This document shows, piece after piece, positions 1 to 10,729 of a DNA stretch of 64,000 nucleotides. This DNA comes from Macrophomina tecta. Taxonomy: Eukaryota; Ascomycota; Dothideomycetes; Botryosphaeriales; Botryosphaeriaceae. The stretch is taken from contig JAKSGN010000043.1 of NCBI GenBank assembly GCA_024180945.1, positions 124,001-188,000 on the forward strand. Direction: 5' to 3'. Both the position numbers and the translations under genes were made by a program. Every line of letters starts with the position of its first letter. Positions within the stretch are counted from its first letter, which is position 1. The notes under the pieces are model-generated. The model ran no database searches, was not told the DNA's origin, and was given only the letters and a program-made list of their open reading frames with translations.

Positions 1-349
1 TATACTAGAGTATAGTAGTATTAATACTATTATTAGTGCTCTATAGATGTAGTTTACTAGCTTCGAGCTATAGTATTAGACTAATAGAAGAGTTTTATAT
101 TAGGTATACTCAATACTAAATAAAGTGAAGATTACCTTTTATATAAGTTAACGTAATAAATTGCTAGGCTACTAGAAGATTAATATTTAGCCAAGGGTTA
201 AAGAAGTAGATAACGAGAATAACGAAGAGCACCTAAAAGACTAAGTAGAACCGAGTATATAGAAGCCCGGGCCTACACAGTAATCTTAGTAAAGAATAAA
301 GTCCTAGTAGAAGATAGCGATATAAAATTATAAGCGTAGCGTTTTACGC

Positions 350-961
350 TGTTAAATATTAATAAGTAAGCTTATATAAGCGTAGCTTATTAATATATTA
401 CCTTAGGTATTAGAATACTACCTAAGGTATATAACGAATATACCTCAGAGTTATAGCAAGTGGCAAACTGCGGTGGTAAACCACGGTGGCAAACTAAGGT
501 GGCAAAATTCACTACCCCACTTCACTAACTAATAACTAAACGGGTATAGCCCCTACTAAAATTCCTTTTATATAATATAAAAGTTCAATCATTTCCAGTT
601 ATTACGATATAAAAATTATGTAAAACAGATAAGGATTGGGGCTAGAATCTTATTTCTTATAAATCACCCTCGTTGGATTTCTAATATAGTATATCTAGAA
701 GGATCTACTTATATAAGGAATAAGTGTATATAAGAAGCTCTAGATAGCACTATAGTTTCGTTCTTTAAGACGCGTAATACTTATAAACGGGATATAAGCT
801 AATAAAAGCTTTATTCTATCTTTTACCTCCCCTCTTATCCTTCTTTATTAAATCTCCTACCTACTTCTCTCTTAGAGAATTATCTCCTTCCGACTGCTTA
901 CTAGGCTTTATTATTTATAATATAGCTTAGTAATCCTCCACCCGAGCCTCAGCGCTTTACA
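350..961. repeat. Solo LTR (612 bp) of an unidentified LTR retrotransposon, in the A pol linker
   Basis: This block is absent from the aligned position in D, where the flanks are continuous near 44275-44285. It starts TGTTAAAT and ends CTTTACA, giving the TG...CA ends of an LTR. The 5-bp flanks are TACGC (345-349) and TATGC (962-966), a target-site duplication differing by one RIP-type transition. Inside are four imperfect GGTGGCAAA-type repeats (about 458-512) and an AT-rich TATA-like stretch near 570-580. No coding sequence is seen, so this is what remains after LTR-LTR recombination. No second copy was noticed in the window. Confidence 0.8.
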
Positions 962-1049
962 TATGCCGGTGTATATAGAGGATAAAGGTAAAGACCCTCT
1001 AGAAGGGTTAGTTAAGGCGAACTAAAAGAAAGGTACTAAGGCACTAGAA

Positions 1050-1165
1050 GACTTATACCTAGCTAGGTATAAGTCCCTAGTCCGTACGCCCGGAGACTTA
1101 TACCTAGCTAGGCATAAGTCCCTAGTCCGTACGCCCGGAGACTTATGCCTAGCCAGGTATAAGTC
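1050..1165 (+). repeat. Tandem 45-bp repeat built on a 26-bp palindrome, three units, within pol
   Basis: Palindromes start at 1050, 1095 and 1140, exactly 45 bp apart. Each reads GACTTATACCTAG followed by its reverse complement, then a spacer including TAGTCCGTACGCCCG. Since 45 bp is 15 codons, the array encodes a tandem peptide of the form DLYLARYKSLVRTPG in the protease-RT linker. Element D has two units at the homologous site (44363-44433). Confidence 0.9.
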
Positions 1166-2306
1166 TTCCGCCAAGAATATACCGAACCTTAAGTACCCTC
1201 CCGTAAGTAAAGATAGTAAGTAGCGCGCGTAGATACGTAATAATTTTTCTTTATTTCTCTTTACCTTAACCCGTTTTAATAATTTATTTATTGTGAACAA
1301 TTCATTTTAGCGCAGAAAGTTTAAGGATTTAAAAGAGAGGTTAATTCTCTAGAAAATCTAGAAAAAATAAGTATAATATATAAAAGAAAAGCTAATAAAG
1401 TATAACTAATAGGCGATTCTAATCTAGATAGAAGTATATCCGAGATAAATTAGCTTTAAAAATAGAAGACTATTAAATAAGAATAAGCTATTTTAGCTAG
1501 GCTATTAGATAGCCTCTATAATTACCTAGTTACTAAGAAGTTTAGTAAACTAGTAAGGAAAGCTCGCCTAACCCTAGAGTAGATTAAAGAACTAAATATT
1601 AGTAATATAGTAACTAAGTAAGAAAAAGAGTTACTACTTAAGATACTCTTTAACCGTAAGTAGGTATTATCCTAGACCTTTAAAGAAAAAGAAGAAATTA
1701 GTAGTAGAGTTATACTACCTACTATAATTAAAACTATTCCGCATAAACTATAGTAAGTAAAAGAAATTCGAGTCCCGAGAGCTCTTTAAAAGAAAGTTAT
1801 TACGATACTAGAGAATAGACTAAAGAAGAAAGTCCTAGAGTATAGTAACTTTTTATACTAAAACCTATTCTTCCTAGTAAAGAAGAAGAATAGGAAGTAC
1901 TACTTAATTAATTCTATAGTTAATATTAATCGAGTAATAATTAGAGACATATACCCCCCTCTAAATACTAATAAATTTATAAAGTACTTCTCTAAAAAGA
2001 AGATTCTTAGCCTTCTAGACTTCTTCTTAGATTACGACTAGATACCGCTAGTAAAAAAAAATTAGGATCTAATAGCTTTTAATACTCTAATTAGTCTTTT
2101 CCACTATATAATAGTTCTATAGGGGGCGACTAACTTAGTTACGTAGTTCTAACGTGCTATTATATTTATACTTAAGGACTGCGTTCTATAGAAGACTCGA
2201 AACTATATTAACGATATTATAATTAATAGGCCATAATCTAATTATAAAAACGAAGAGATCGAACCTAGTTTACGGAGGTTTATAGTTAAATATATCTAGA
2301 ACCTAG

Positions 2307-2499
2307 TATTAGAATAATAGATCCTAGTATATCCTTAGAATACTTATACCGTGCATTCTATGTACTTATTACGTGCTACACACAGGCCCCTAGTATATAA
2401 TGCTACTAAGGGGTGAATTCTACACTACTAAGAATTTATATCTAAGAATATATAACTCTTCTAAAGACTTTCTACTTATAACTAGCCTATTTACTTATA
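2307..2499 (+). repeat. 5' LTR of element B, followed by leader to 2708
   Basis: 193 bp, starting TATTAGAA (ancestrally TGTTAGAA) and ending CTTATA; the 3' copy still ends CTTACA. It shares an internal block containing GTGCTACACACAGGCCCC with the 3' LTR and with the B' LTR. The leader 2500-2708 holds no frame I can read and runs into the insertion point of element C. Confidence 0.88.
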
Positions 2500-2708
2500 A
2501 TTAAATTCTTCTTAATTTCTTTTAGAAAAGCAGCCGGCCTTAAAGGGCTATATATAATAATTTCGACGATTCTAATAAAAAGAACGATTTTATAATAATA
2601 GAAATAAGGGGCTAATAAAGCCGTTCAAATACTTAAGGTAAACGAATAGAAATAGGCTTATTAACCTCTAAAGACTATTAAACGCTAATTATTAATAGAA
2701 GCGCCTAG

Positions 2709-2909
2709 TGTCAGGATACGATAGTTAGTAAGAAGGAGGTCCTTCCCCGGGATAGCAGCGGCCTCGAGCCGCCCAGGGAAGAAAGGTAGTATAGCGTAGA
2801 TAGATAGCCGCCACCGGAAGGCGTTCGAGGTAATATAAGAAACTACTTTACATATCTTATTTCTAAAGTCCTATAAGGCCTTAATCCGTTTAGGAAGCGG
2901 ATCCTGGCA
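2709..2909 (+). repeat. 5' LTR of element C (RIP-mutated copy)
   Basis: Same length as the 3' LTR at 14374-14574. About twenty differences were counted by eye; all are transitions with A or T in this copy, as expected if only this LTR was hit by RIP. Confidence 0.93.
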
Positions 2910-3587
2910 ACTAGTAGCTAAAAGCGAAAAAGATTAACTAAGCCCTCTAATTCGCCAGGGAGAATACCTTCCACTAGAAGAGGAGCCTAAAACGCCGCTT
3001 ATAAAAGTAGCGCTATATCGAACCCTCCGCACCCTGAACTACCGTATGGGAAGCCGTCCCTCCTCCCCGAAACCCTATCAACGATTTAAGACTTAGTATA
3101 TAAGACGTCCTACCCGCCTTTATAGCCTTTACGATCTTCGCTTCTCCATCGCTGGCGAAGAACCGCGCTAGCTAAGAAAGAAAGCGGTATACGGCGCAAG
3201 AGACGCTAATAACGTGCAAAAATATTTGTAGCTACTTAATTACCTACCGTAAACCCAACCGATAAAACCTAAAACCGGCCTAATAACTGCGATATAAGTA
3301 TCCTAGAGCGTCTACCGCTATTACTGAACGCGATAGTCCAGACAGCATTCTAGCTAGTCAGTTTCTAGGAGAAAAGACTATCTAATAAAAGAAAACTCAT
3401 CGCGACCCTTAAGACAGCTATACCGTTAGCATAAACGATTATTATATACTATACGAAGCCGAACGATACTTTCTCCCATTCTTTCTAACGTAATACTTAT
3501 AACTCTCTCGAACCCTCGAAAGCCTAATCGGCTAACCAGTACCCGCTTAACTAGAACATTAAGGTTAACGAAAAGAAACCGATTACT
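2910..3587 (+). other. Leader of element C
   Basis: Region of 678 bp between the LTR and the first plausible gag start. It is moderately GC-rich for this window and RIP-mutated. No clear tRNA primer-binding site was recognised directly after the LTR, and no convincing protein is seen. Confidence 0.5.
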
Positions 3588-5870
3588 ATGGCGATAAAAT
3601 AGTTTCTTAAGGAGCTTGACTAACTTAATTCTACCTAAAACGAGAACCTCCGTAAAGATTACGAAATGAAACGTTAGAAATATAAATAATAGTACGAAAG
3701 TAAATTAGTTTCGGAAGCCTAAATAACGCTAGCGAAACTAGGACCTTCTAGTCCGGTTATAATAAGAACGGAGATACTAGAAGCGTTTGTAGAAACGATA
3801 CGAGTACTATAAAAACCTTACCCCACCGCTTAGACCCTTTAGAAGAGAGTATAGCCTTAGAAAGTTATTAAGTCATCGCCGTTTACGACTTCCTAGACAT
3901 CGGAACAATATACTAGCCGGATAAGTTAGGAACTAAAGAACCGGGACTAGTTACCTTAGCGCCCCCGGTCGAGAGAACCGAGTACGCCGGCTCTAAGGAG
4001 ATTTCGGTAGTACTAAGAAGTAAAGTCGAAACTATTAGTACTTATACCTACCTAATTCTAAATGCCGGAAGGGTTTCTAGAAGAACTAGCGCTAGAGCTT
4101 AGTATAAGTAATCTCTTTCCCGAAGAATTACGCCCTAGAGGAGAAAAGAAGCGATCTCTCCCGAGAAATTCCTAATGTACTAAGAGTTAGCGCTTATATA
4201 CTAAGTATAAAGTAGAACTACTTTTATTAAAATAGAAACGCTAATATAAGACCGAGAAAGCGGTATATAGGCCTACTTCGCAAAATAAAGATATAGAAAG
4301 GAGACTCTGATGTAATAGCTATTATAAATACGAAGCCCCTTTCCTATAGCCCTAACCGAAAAACTCCTAAGCCGCGTAGCAAGGTTAATCTTTAGACGTA
4401 ATACTAATAAAGAGGATTACTGAGGTAGTAAGGTAAATCGTTAACGAAGAGATTATATCGGCGAAGAGAAGGAATTATAAAGTATATACCGGGCTTATTA
4501 AATAGCCGTTACGGAACGACCGTTTCTCGGCTAGCGTTAATACCGGGCTAATAATACAACGTCGCCCGATTACCGTTAGCCAACGATAACTAGAGGATAA
4601 CGATTCCTCTAGCTTATCCTCCGGAACGGAAAATAGTAACCACGATCGCTTTCTCGGAAGAAACCGACGTATAGATCGAAGACTACCTCGCCGCTCGAGA
4701 AGGGACTCCGCCTCGTTAGATTCGAAAGACTAGAGACCACGGGCAAAAGAGAAACGTCGGCGAATCCTATACGACGATTTAAAAGTAGACTTTAAAGATA
4801 AAGGCCTACTAAAGTACGACAAAGACAAGTTTAAACTAAATAAAGTCGGTTACTTCGACCCGAATCTTAAAACTACGGGTAAGGACGACGAAGATTTAGT
4901 TAAGAAGAATGATAAACTCTACTATAGAAACGTCTGTTAGTTTATCGAGACGGTTAAATACTAGCTATACTCTAAAATAGAATCCTTAGTCAGGCGAAGC
5001 CTTTAGTAATACCTAAGAGGGACCGCTTAAGCGTAGTATATAGCTTAGCTATCTAAAACGGAACGTGATTACCTAAGAGGTAGAAGAAGAATTAACCATT
5101 AAAAAGAGAAACTAATTAAACGCTTTAAGAAGCGCCCTTCGGAAGTATAAAGAGAGCTCTAGAGAAAGTACTACGGACTATAAAAAGTAAGAAAAGAGCG
5201 CGCGATTGGGAGATTTATTATAGATTGCGTTCAGTTAGCTTAAGACGTCGAAATTACCCTAATTAAAGGTTAGCTTCTCTAAGCGTACGAGAGGATTAAT
5301 ATAGAACTCCGCCGCGACCTTAAACTACTAATAGAATTAACTACTATAGATGCCTATATCTATAAGGCCGAGGAAAAAGTAACTCTTTAGAGAGATCTAA
5401 TCCGCGAAGAGAAAAGACGAGACCGTAGGCATAATCGAAATAATTTAAGAAATAGAGCGCGTTACGATAATGATAATAGGCGAGATCGAGACTATAATTA
5501 TAATCGCGACCGGAATAGAAACTGATATAGAGACCGGTATCGAAATACTAACCGCGACCGTAATCGTAACCGAGACCGCGACCGCGACCGCGACCGAAAC
5601 TGAAACCGAGATCGCGATCGAGAAAGAGAGTAAAATCGCTACCGTAATCGCGATAGAAAACAAGACCGAGATAAGAATAAAAACCGTAATTGTACTAGAG
5701 ATCGAGACCGAAGAGCTAAGAAGAACGAGAAGAATTGTAGTACGGATTCTAAAAAGAAGGCCTACGCGTATAAGATAGAACCGAAAATAGACTTCGAAGC
5801 CGAAATTACGAGAGAGTTATTTACTAAAGAAGAACCCGAAAGAGATACGGAGAAATTCGACTCGTCGATA
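3588..5870 (+). pseudogene. Element C gag with Arg-Asp/Arg-Asn-rich C-terminal tail
   Basis: Start chosen at the ATG at 3588, which opens a long in-phase frame (MAIK, stop, FLKELD...) broken only by TAG, TAA and a few TGA codons. The N-terminal part is charged and probably coiled coil. A capsid-like segment at about 4780-5170 contains the retrotransposon Gag signature Y-L-R-G-T-A followed by W/Y-rich residues. From about 5403 to 5720 the frame encodes a low-complexity run of Arg-Asp and Arg-Asn dipeptides (RDRDRDRDRN type) from CGCGAC/CGTAAT hexanucleotides, where a CCHC zinc knuckle would be expected. The tail could bind RNA; that is inference. It stays in phase with protease and RT downstream. 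Confidence 0.75.
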
Positions 5871-8800
5871 TATATTAGATTTCTTAGGACTATTTTATCT
5901 CTAGTAATCCTATTTACTAACTTTATAACACCGGAACCAGAGCCTTCTAAAGATAATAAGAAATTGTTAAGACCGCTACCTAAGCTATAAGAAATAATGA
6001 AAAAGAATAAATACTAATACTTAGTATACAGATTTACTTAGCCGATAAGAAATAAGTTATATACTTATATTAGAGTAGAGTATCTTAACCCGAAAAAGAC
6101 AAGACCCGTCGCCAAAGGCTTAGTTAATTTAACTAATATTAAGAAGCCTGATACTACTCTAAGACTAGATTAAGCCCCAGCGGAGATTACGAAAACCGTA
6201 TAATTAGTAGCTAGAATAGAACCAAACACTAGAAAGGCCTATAGAAGTTAGTTATACGCGATAGCATAAGTATGTCTCGGTAATAGCGATAAGAAGGTCG
6301 AATCTATAGCGAATATAGGCTATACGATATTCGTTACCGATAAATAGTTTCTTAAAAGCTCGGGAGCGAGTTACTAAATCCTAACTATAGAACGAAGCAT
6401 TAGAGTCGAAGAATTCTAAGGTAATTAGGCACTATATAATTAGTACGTCCTAATACGCTTTACTTTCCGCACATAGAAGAATGGAACGTGGGTAAATATA
6501 ATATTTACTAGAGAAATTCACATCGTTTTGGACTACTATAACACGCTCCTCTTAGGAATGGATGTAATCGGCCCCGAGGGTATTATAATCGACCCTACGC
6601 GAAGCTACTTATGCTTAACGCACTACTAGAATATAGAAGTACCTATAGAAATTAAGAATCGCTCTAAAGAAACAATTAAAGGAATAAAGACAAGAGCGGC
6701 GGAAGATATAGTAATCCCGCTACTATCTCTAACGTCGGTAATAGTAAAATTTACGAAAGCCCTTCCTAAGCAACGGGATTTCGAATTTATCCCGCGGCAC
6801 GGAGAGCGGAGAAGTAAGAATTAAGCCTAGTTATCGGTATATGCGTATATCGTCGATGCCGAAACGAAAGCCGTGTAGCTAAAAAACAACGGTTAGGAAC
6901 CGGTATAAGTACTAAAAAATGAGCCTCTCGGCACTATAACTAATAGATAAGTAATACGATTATACGACGTCGAAAGCTATAACCACGGTATAGTAGCACT
7001 AGATACCGACGTAATTCCCCTAGAAATAGAAACTTACCTTAAGAACGGGATTACCATCTACGGTAACTAAGAGACGGTAAGAAAATACCGTAAGATAATA
7101 AAGAAATATCTAGATCTCTAGAATAAGAAGTTAGCTTACGTCCGCGTTCTAGAAGAAGAATATATACCTATTTCTTTAAAGAAAGAATAGGAAAATATAA
7201 AGCTTACTACTAAGGTCTACCTACTTAGCATTAGAGATAAAGAGGTGGTCGATAAAACCTTCGGCAGGCTACACGATTAAGGAAAGCTCGACTAGATAAG
7301 CGGCTATACCGTTTTCGGGTTCCTAGTCTTTGTTATATGGAGATGAATCTTTAAAGACAGTAAATAGATAGAGAAGCTACGAGCGGTAGTAGATATCCGT
7401 GGCTTAAATAAAATATCCTAAAAGAATTTCTATTTCCTATCGAAATAAGATGATATTATCTCTATAATTAAGAAAAAGGGATTTATTATAGTCGTAGACA
7501 CGACGTTATTCTTCTACTAATAGAGAGTCCGGAAGGAGGATCGTTATAAGCTAACGGTAAATTCGTATCGAGGCTAGGAATTATTTAACGTAGCCTTAAT
7601 AGGATATATTAACTTAGTCTAATATATTTAGCGCTAGCTGGACACGATTCTAAGAGACTTTCGAGAATTTTACCGCGCCTATATTAACGACATAATGACA
7701 TTTAGCCGCACCCTAGAAGAGCACTTAGACCACCTAGATCGAGTTTTTAGTAAACTAGATAGTATAGGCATTAGCTTATCCCTAACTAAGAGTTTTATTA
7801 GATACCCGTATGCAACGCTCCTCGGACAAAGGGTAAACGCGTTTAGACTAGGTTCTACGCAAGAGAGAACCAAAGCGCTAGTAGAGATACCCTTCTCGGA
7901 AACGCTAAAGTAACTTAAATATTAAATCGGCGCTATAGGGTTTCTGCAATCGAAAATCCCCTACTACGCTATAATTATTAAACCTTTAACGAATCACAAG
8001 ACCGCCTTGTTAAGAGCGAGTCCGAAGAAAGAAAACGCTAGAAAGGCGTATACTAAGCGAACTAAGGTAATTCCATTAGAGGATCGCATGGCGGTGTGTA
8101 ATACGATAAGGGAATGTCTAAAAGATCCTCTATAGCTTACATACTACGAATTTAATAGGCGGTTGTATGTCAATATCGATGTATCTAAGCAGGGAATCGG
8201 AGCGTTGGTATATTACGTTAAAGGTAACCTGGAGCCAGCAACGCAAGAAGGAAGGGTGCTATCCTAGCCTAATAAGAAGATCTAACTAATTCTATTTTTT
8301 TCTAGAGTATTAAAACTAGCGGAGACCCGGTACTAGCCGACGAAACTCGAAGTAGCGGGAATAGTATAGATGCTACGAAAAATCAAGCACCTATTATATA
8401 TAGAATTAGTAAAGGAGGCCTATTTCTTTATAGATTACTATGCAGTAACCTTTATCGCGTAGTATTATAACTTATAAACGACCTTAGCCACCGATAAGAT
8501 AAACCTAAAGCTAGTTATAGCTAGCTAGTATATTTTGTAATTCGTAATAAAAGTATAGTATCGTCCCGGTAGAACCTACTTAGTACCCGATGCTTTAAGC
8601 TGTCTAATTAAGAAGCGGGAAGAAACGAGTAACGAGAATAAAGATTCATTAGATCCTACGCTAATCTTTATAGTCACCGTAGTAGAAATGCTGGATAAGA
8701 TAAAAAAGCGTATCGCTAAGGGATACTGTAAGAATACGCATTAGCGAAGAATATTAGAGATCCTAGATAGAATAAGGAAAACAGATAAGAAGAATATATA

Positions 8801-10720
8801 TAGAAGGGACGTAGAAGAACTAGAAAAGTTAGCGTAGAAATAAGCGCAAGAGGAAATGGGGATGTATTAAGAATATAAACCCCCAGAAGAGGCTCGATAT
8901 ATAGTACGAAACAACGAAGCGCCGCTAACCGAGAACGCGAGACCGAAAGTAGAAAGTAGCGACGAAGAAGAAGAGTAAGTAGATAACGAAATCGCGGAGG
9001 TAGTCGCGCTAGAGGAGGATTCGCTAATAGGTAACGTATCGCGGCCGGACACGATAACGTAAAGAAGGAAGCGGAAACGCTAAAACTTTTTTCTAAATCC
9101 GACGGACGCCCCCCGGGCGGAATCGAAAAACACGGCCGAGACCGACGGCCCGAGAACATAAAGAAAGGCTACGTAACACTAAGTACGACTACGTTAGCTT
9201 ACGAGAACGCTTTATATAGACGCTACGAAAAAGAACGAGAATCTAAAGGCTATATAGGGGTTGCGGTTCTTTCTAAGGAATAAAATAATCTACTATATAG
9301 ATCTAGAGGACGGAAGGCACCGCCTTTATATTTCCTCTACCGTCGAAAAGGAGATATTCGAAATAGTATATAATAAATAATATTATAGCGGATACTAGAG
9401 AACGTATAACCGTATTAGGCTAGCGATTCTTATTAAGAATATAATAAAGAAATTATAAGTGTACTTAGCATAGTACTAGGAATACTAACTATATATAATA
9501 AAACGCTACACGCCGTACGGGAAACTCTATCTAATCTAGGATTCTTCTATTCCAAGAGAAGTCCAGACAATAGATTTTATTATGAAAATACCGCCGATAA
9601 AGAACGCCTTCAATATACTTTTTACTATTATCTATAAAGCCACAAAGGCCATCCTCTTAGTTAAAGGTAAGAAGGACTAGAGCGCCGAGGAATAGGCGGA
9701 CCGATATATAAAGAAGATCATCTCCCACGAGTAGGGACTTCCTAGGATCTATATTACAGACCGGGATCTACGCTTTATTTCCCGCTTTTAAAAGCTTATA
9801 AAGCGATAGAAATCGCACGCTATCTTACGACGGCGTATTATTTCTAAGCAGACGGCTAATTAGAAAGGAGTAATTAAACCGTAGAGATTACGTTAAGGTA
9901 CTACGTTATAGTAAATCCAGACTGCGAATAGACTAAAGTCCTCCCGCATCTCTAAGCCGTTCTTAATAACGCGGTAAGCGCTACCACTGGCTTCTCCCTA
10001 AACTAGATACTCTATAGTATAAATATTAAACTAGACCCTCTCTCGGCCCTTATAGAAGTGCTAGAAGACAAAGCGCAACTCCGTAATGCTATACGCCGAG
10101 AAGCGGAGGAGGCAATTAGTTTCGCAGCTATAAGCTAGAAAGCCCGCTACGATACTAAATATAAGCCCCTCCGTCTAAAGAAAGAAGATTTAGTATTCGT
10201 AAAACTCTACTAAGGATATAAGACGAAAGAATACGCGGACTGAAAATTTACTTACTAACGTTAAGGCCCTTTTAAAGTTAAGAGAATAATCGGGAATCTA
10301 GTCTGCGAGTTAGAATTACCTGATATATAGAAGATTTATCCCGTTATCTCTATTGCGCAGCTCGAGCCAGCCCCTAAGGGCATAGATCCCTATATAAGAG
10401 ACTAGAAATACCCCGAACTAAGACCCCTTATAGACTAGGATTAGCCTGATCTACCGTACGAGATCGAAAGACTTCTCGATAAAAGAGAAGTATAGGTCCG
10501 GGGTAAGACGAAATAAAAATACCTCGTGTAATAGAAGGGCTAGGGACTAGCCCATAATAGCTGGCTAGGGGAAGACGCGTTAAAGTATATAAAGAAGCTC
10601 GTCTAAGACTTCGAAGCTAAGTATTCCATTACCGCGCCTAACCGCCCGATTAGAGGCAGGCGCAGAACTAAATAGAAATAACTACGAATAGTATAATAAC
10701 GATACTATAGGCCGGAACTA
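5871..10720 (+). pseudogene. Element C pol: protease, RT, RNase H, integrase, chromodomain
   Basis: Protease: about 6250-6600, ending in an LLLGMDVIGPEGIIIDP-like segment. RT: about 7370-7960, with VVDIRGLNKI, a YKLTVNSYRG-like box and Y-I-N-D at 7680-7691 (second Asp changed to Asn, RIP type), then EEHLDHLDRVFSKL. RNase H: about 8160-8600, with NIDVSKQGIGALVYY and YRPGRTYLVPDALS. Integrase: includes ITDRDLRFISRF near 9753. A frameshift lies between about 9850 and 9890; downstream sequence is in the +2 phase. GPY/F-like module: about 10180-10330. Chromodomain: about 10457-10610, with YEIERLLDKRE and NSWLGEDALKYIKKL. The family resembles ascomycete Gypsy elements. Numerous TAG/TAA stops make it dead. 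Confidence 0.88.
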
Positions 10721-10729
10721 TATTCCCCT

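Larger units (their letters stand above)
1..2301 (+). pseudogene. Element A pol fragment: protease tail to reverse transcriptase
   Basis: RIP-degraded start of a Ty3/Gypsy Pol. The first 60 bases match the C-terminal end of D's protease. The segment up to about 1200 is a linker that holds a solo LTR (350-961) and three in-tandem palindromic units (1050-1165). Reverse transcriptase occupies about 1650-2301. The catalytic motif is at 2204-2215 and reads Y-I-N-D, where D has Y-I-D-D: a GAC-to-AAC change of the RIP type that would destroy metal binding. The frame is broken by element B about 90 bases after the catalytic box and resumes at 24088. The linker and RT lie in different phases here but in one phase in D, so A also carries a small indel. 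Confidence 0.85.

Noticed and set aside
1050..1165. Regularly spaced palindromic repeats resembling a CRISPR array
   Set aside because: Eukaryotic transposon context, the spacers are the same sequence in each unit, and the array lies in a pol reading frame.
5445..5663. Minus-strand Ile/Val/Ser-rich open frame and a second plus-strand frame across the same repeat
   Set aside because: Both are shadows of the Arg-Asp/Asn hexanucleotide array in the gag phase.
8716..9159. 147-aa minus-strand open frame
   Set aside because: Lies antisense to the RNase H-integrase part of element C pol; composition is the complement of the real frame.
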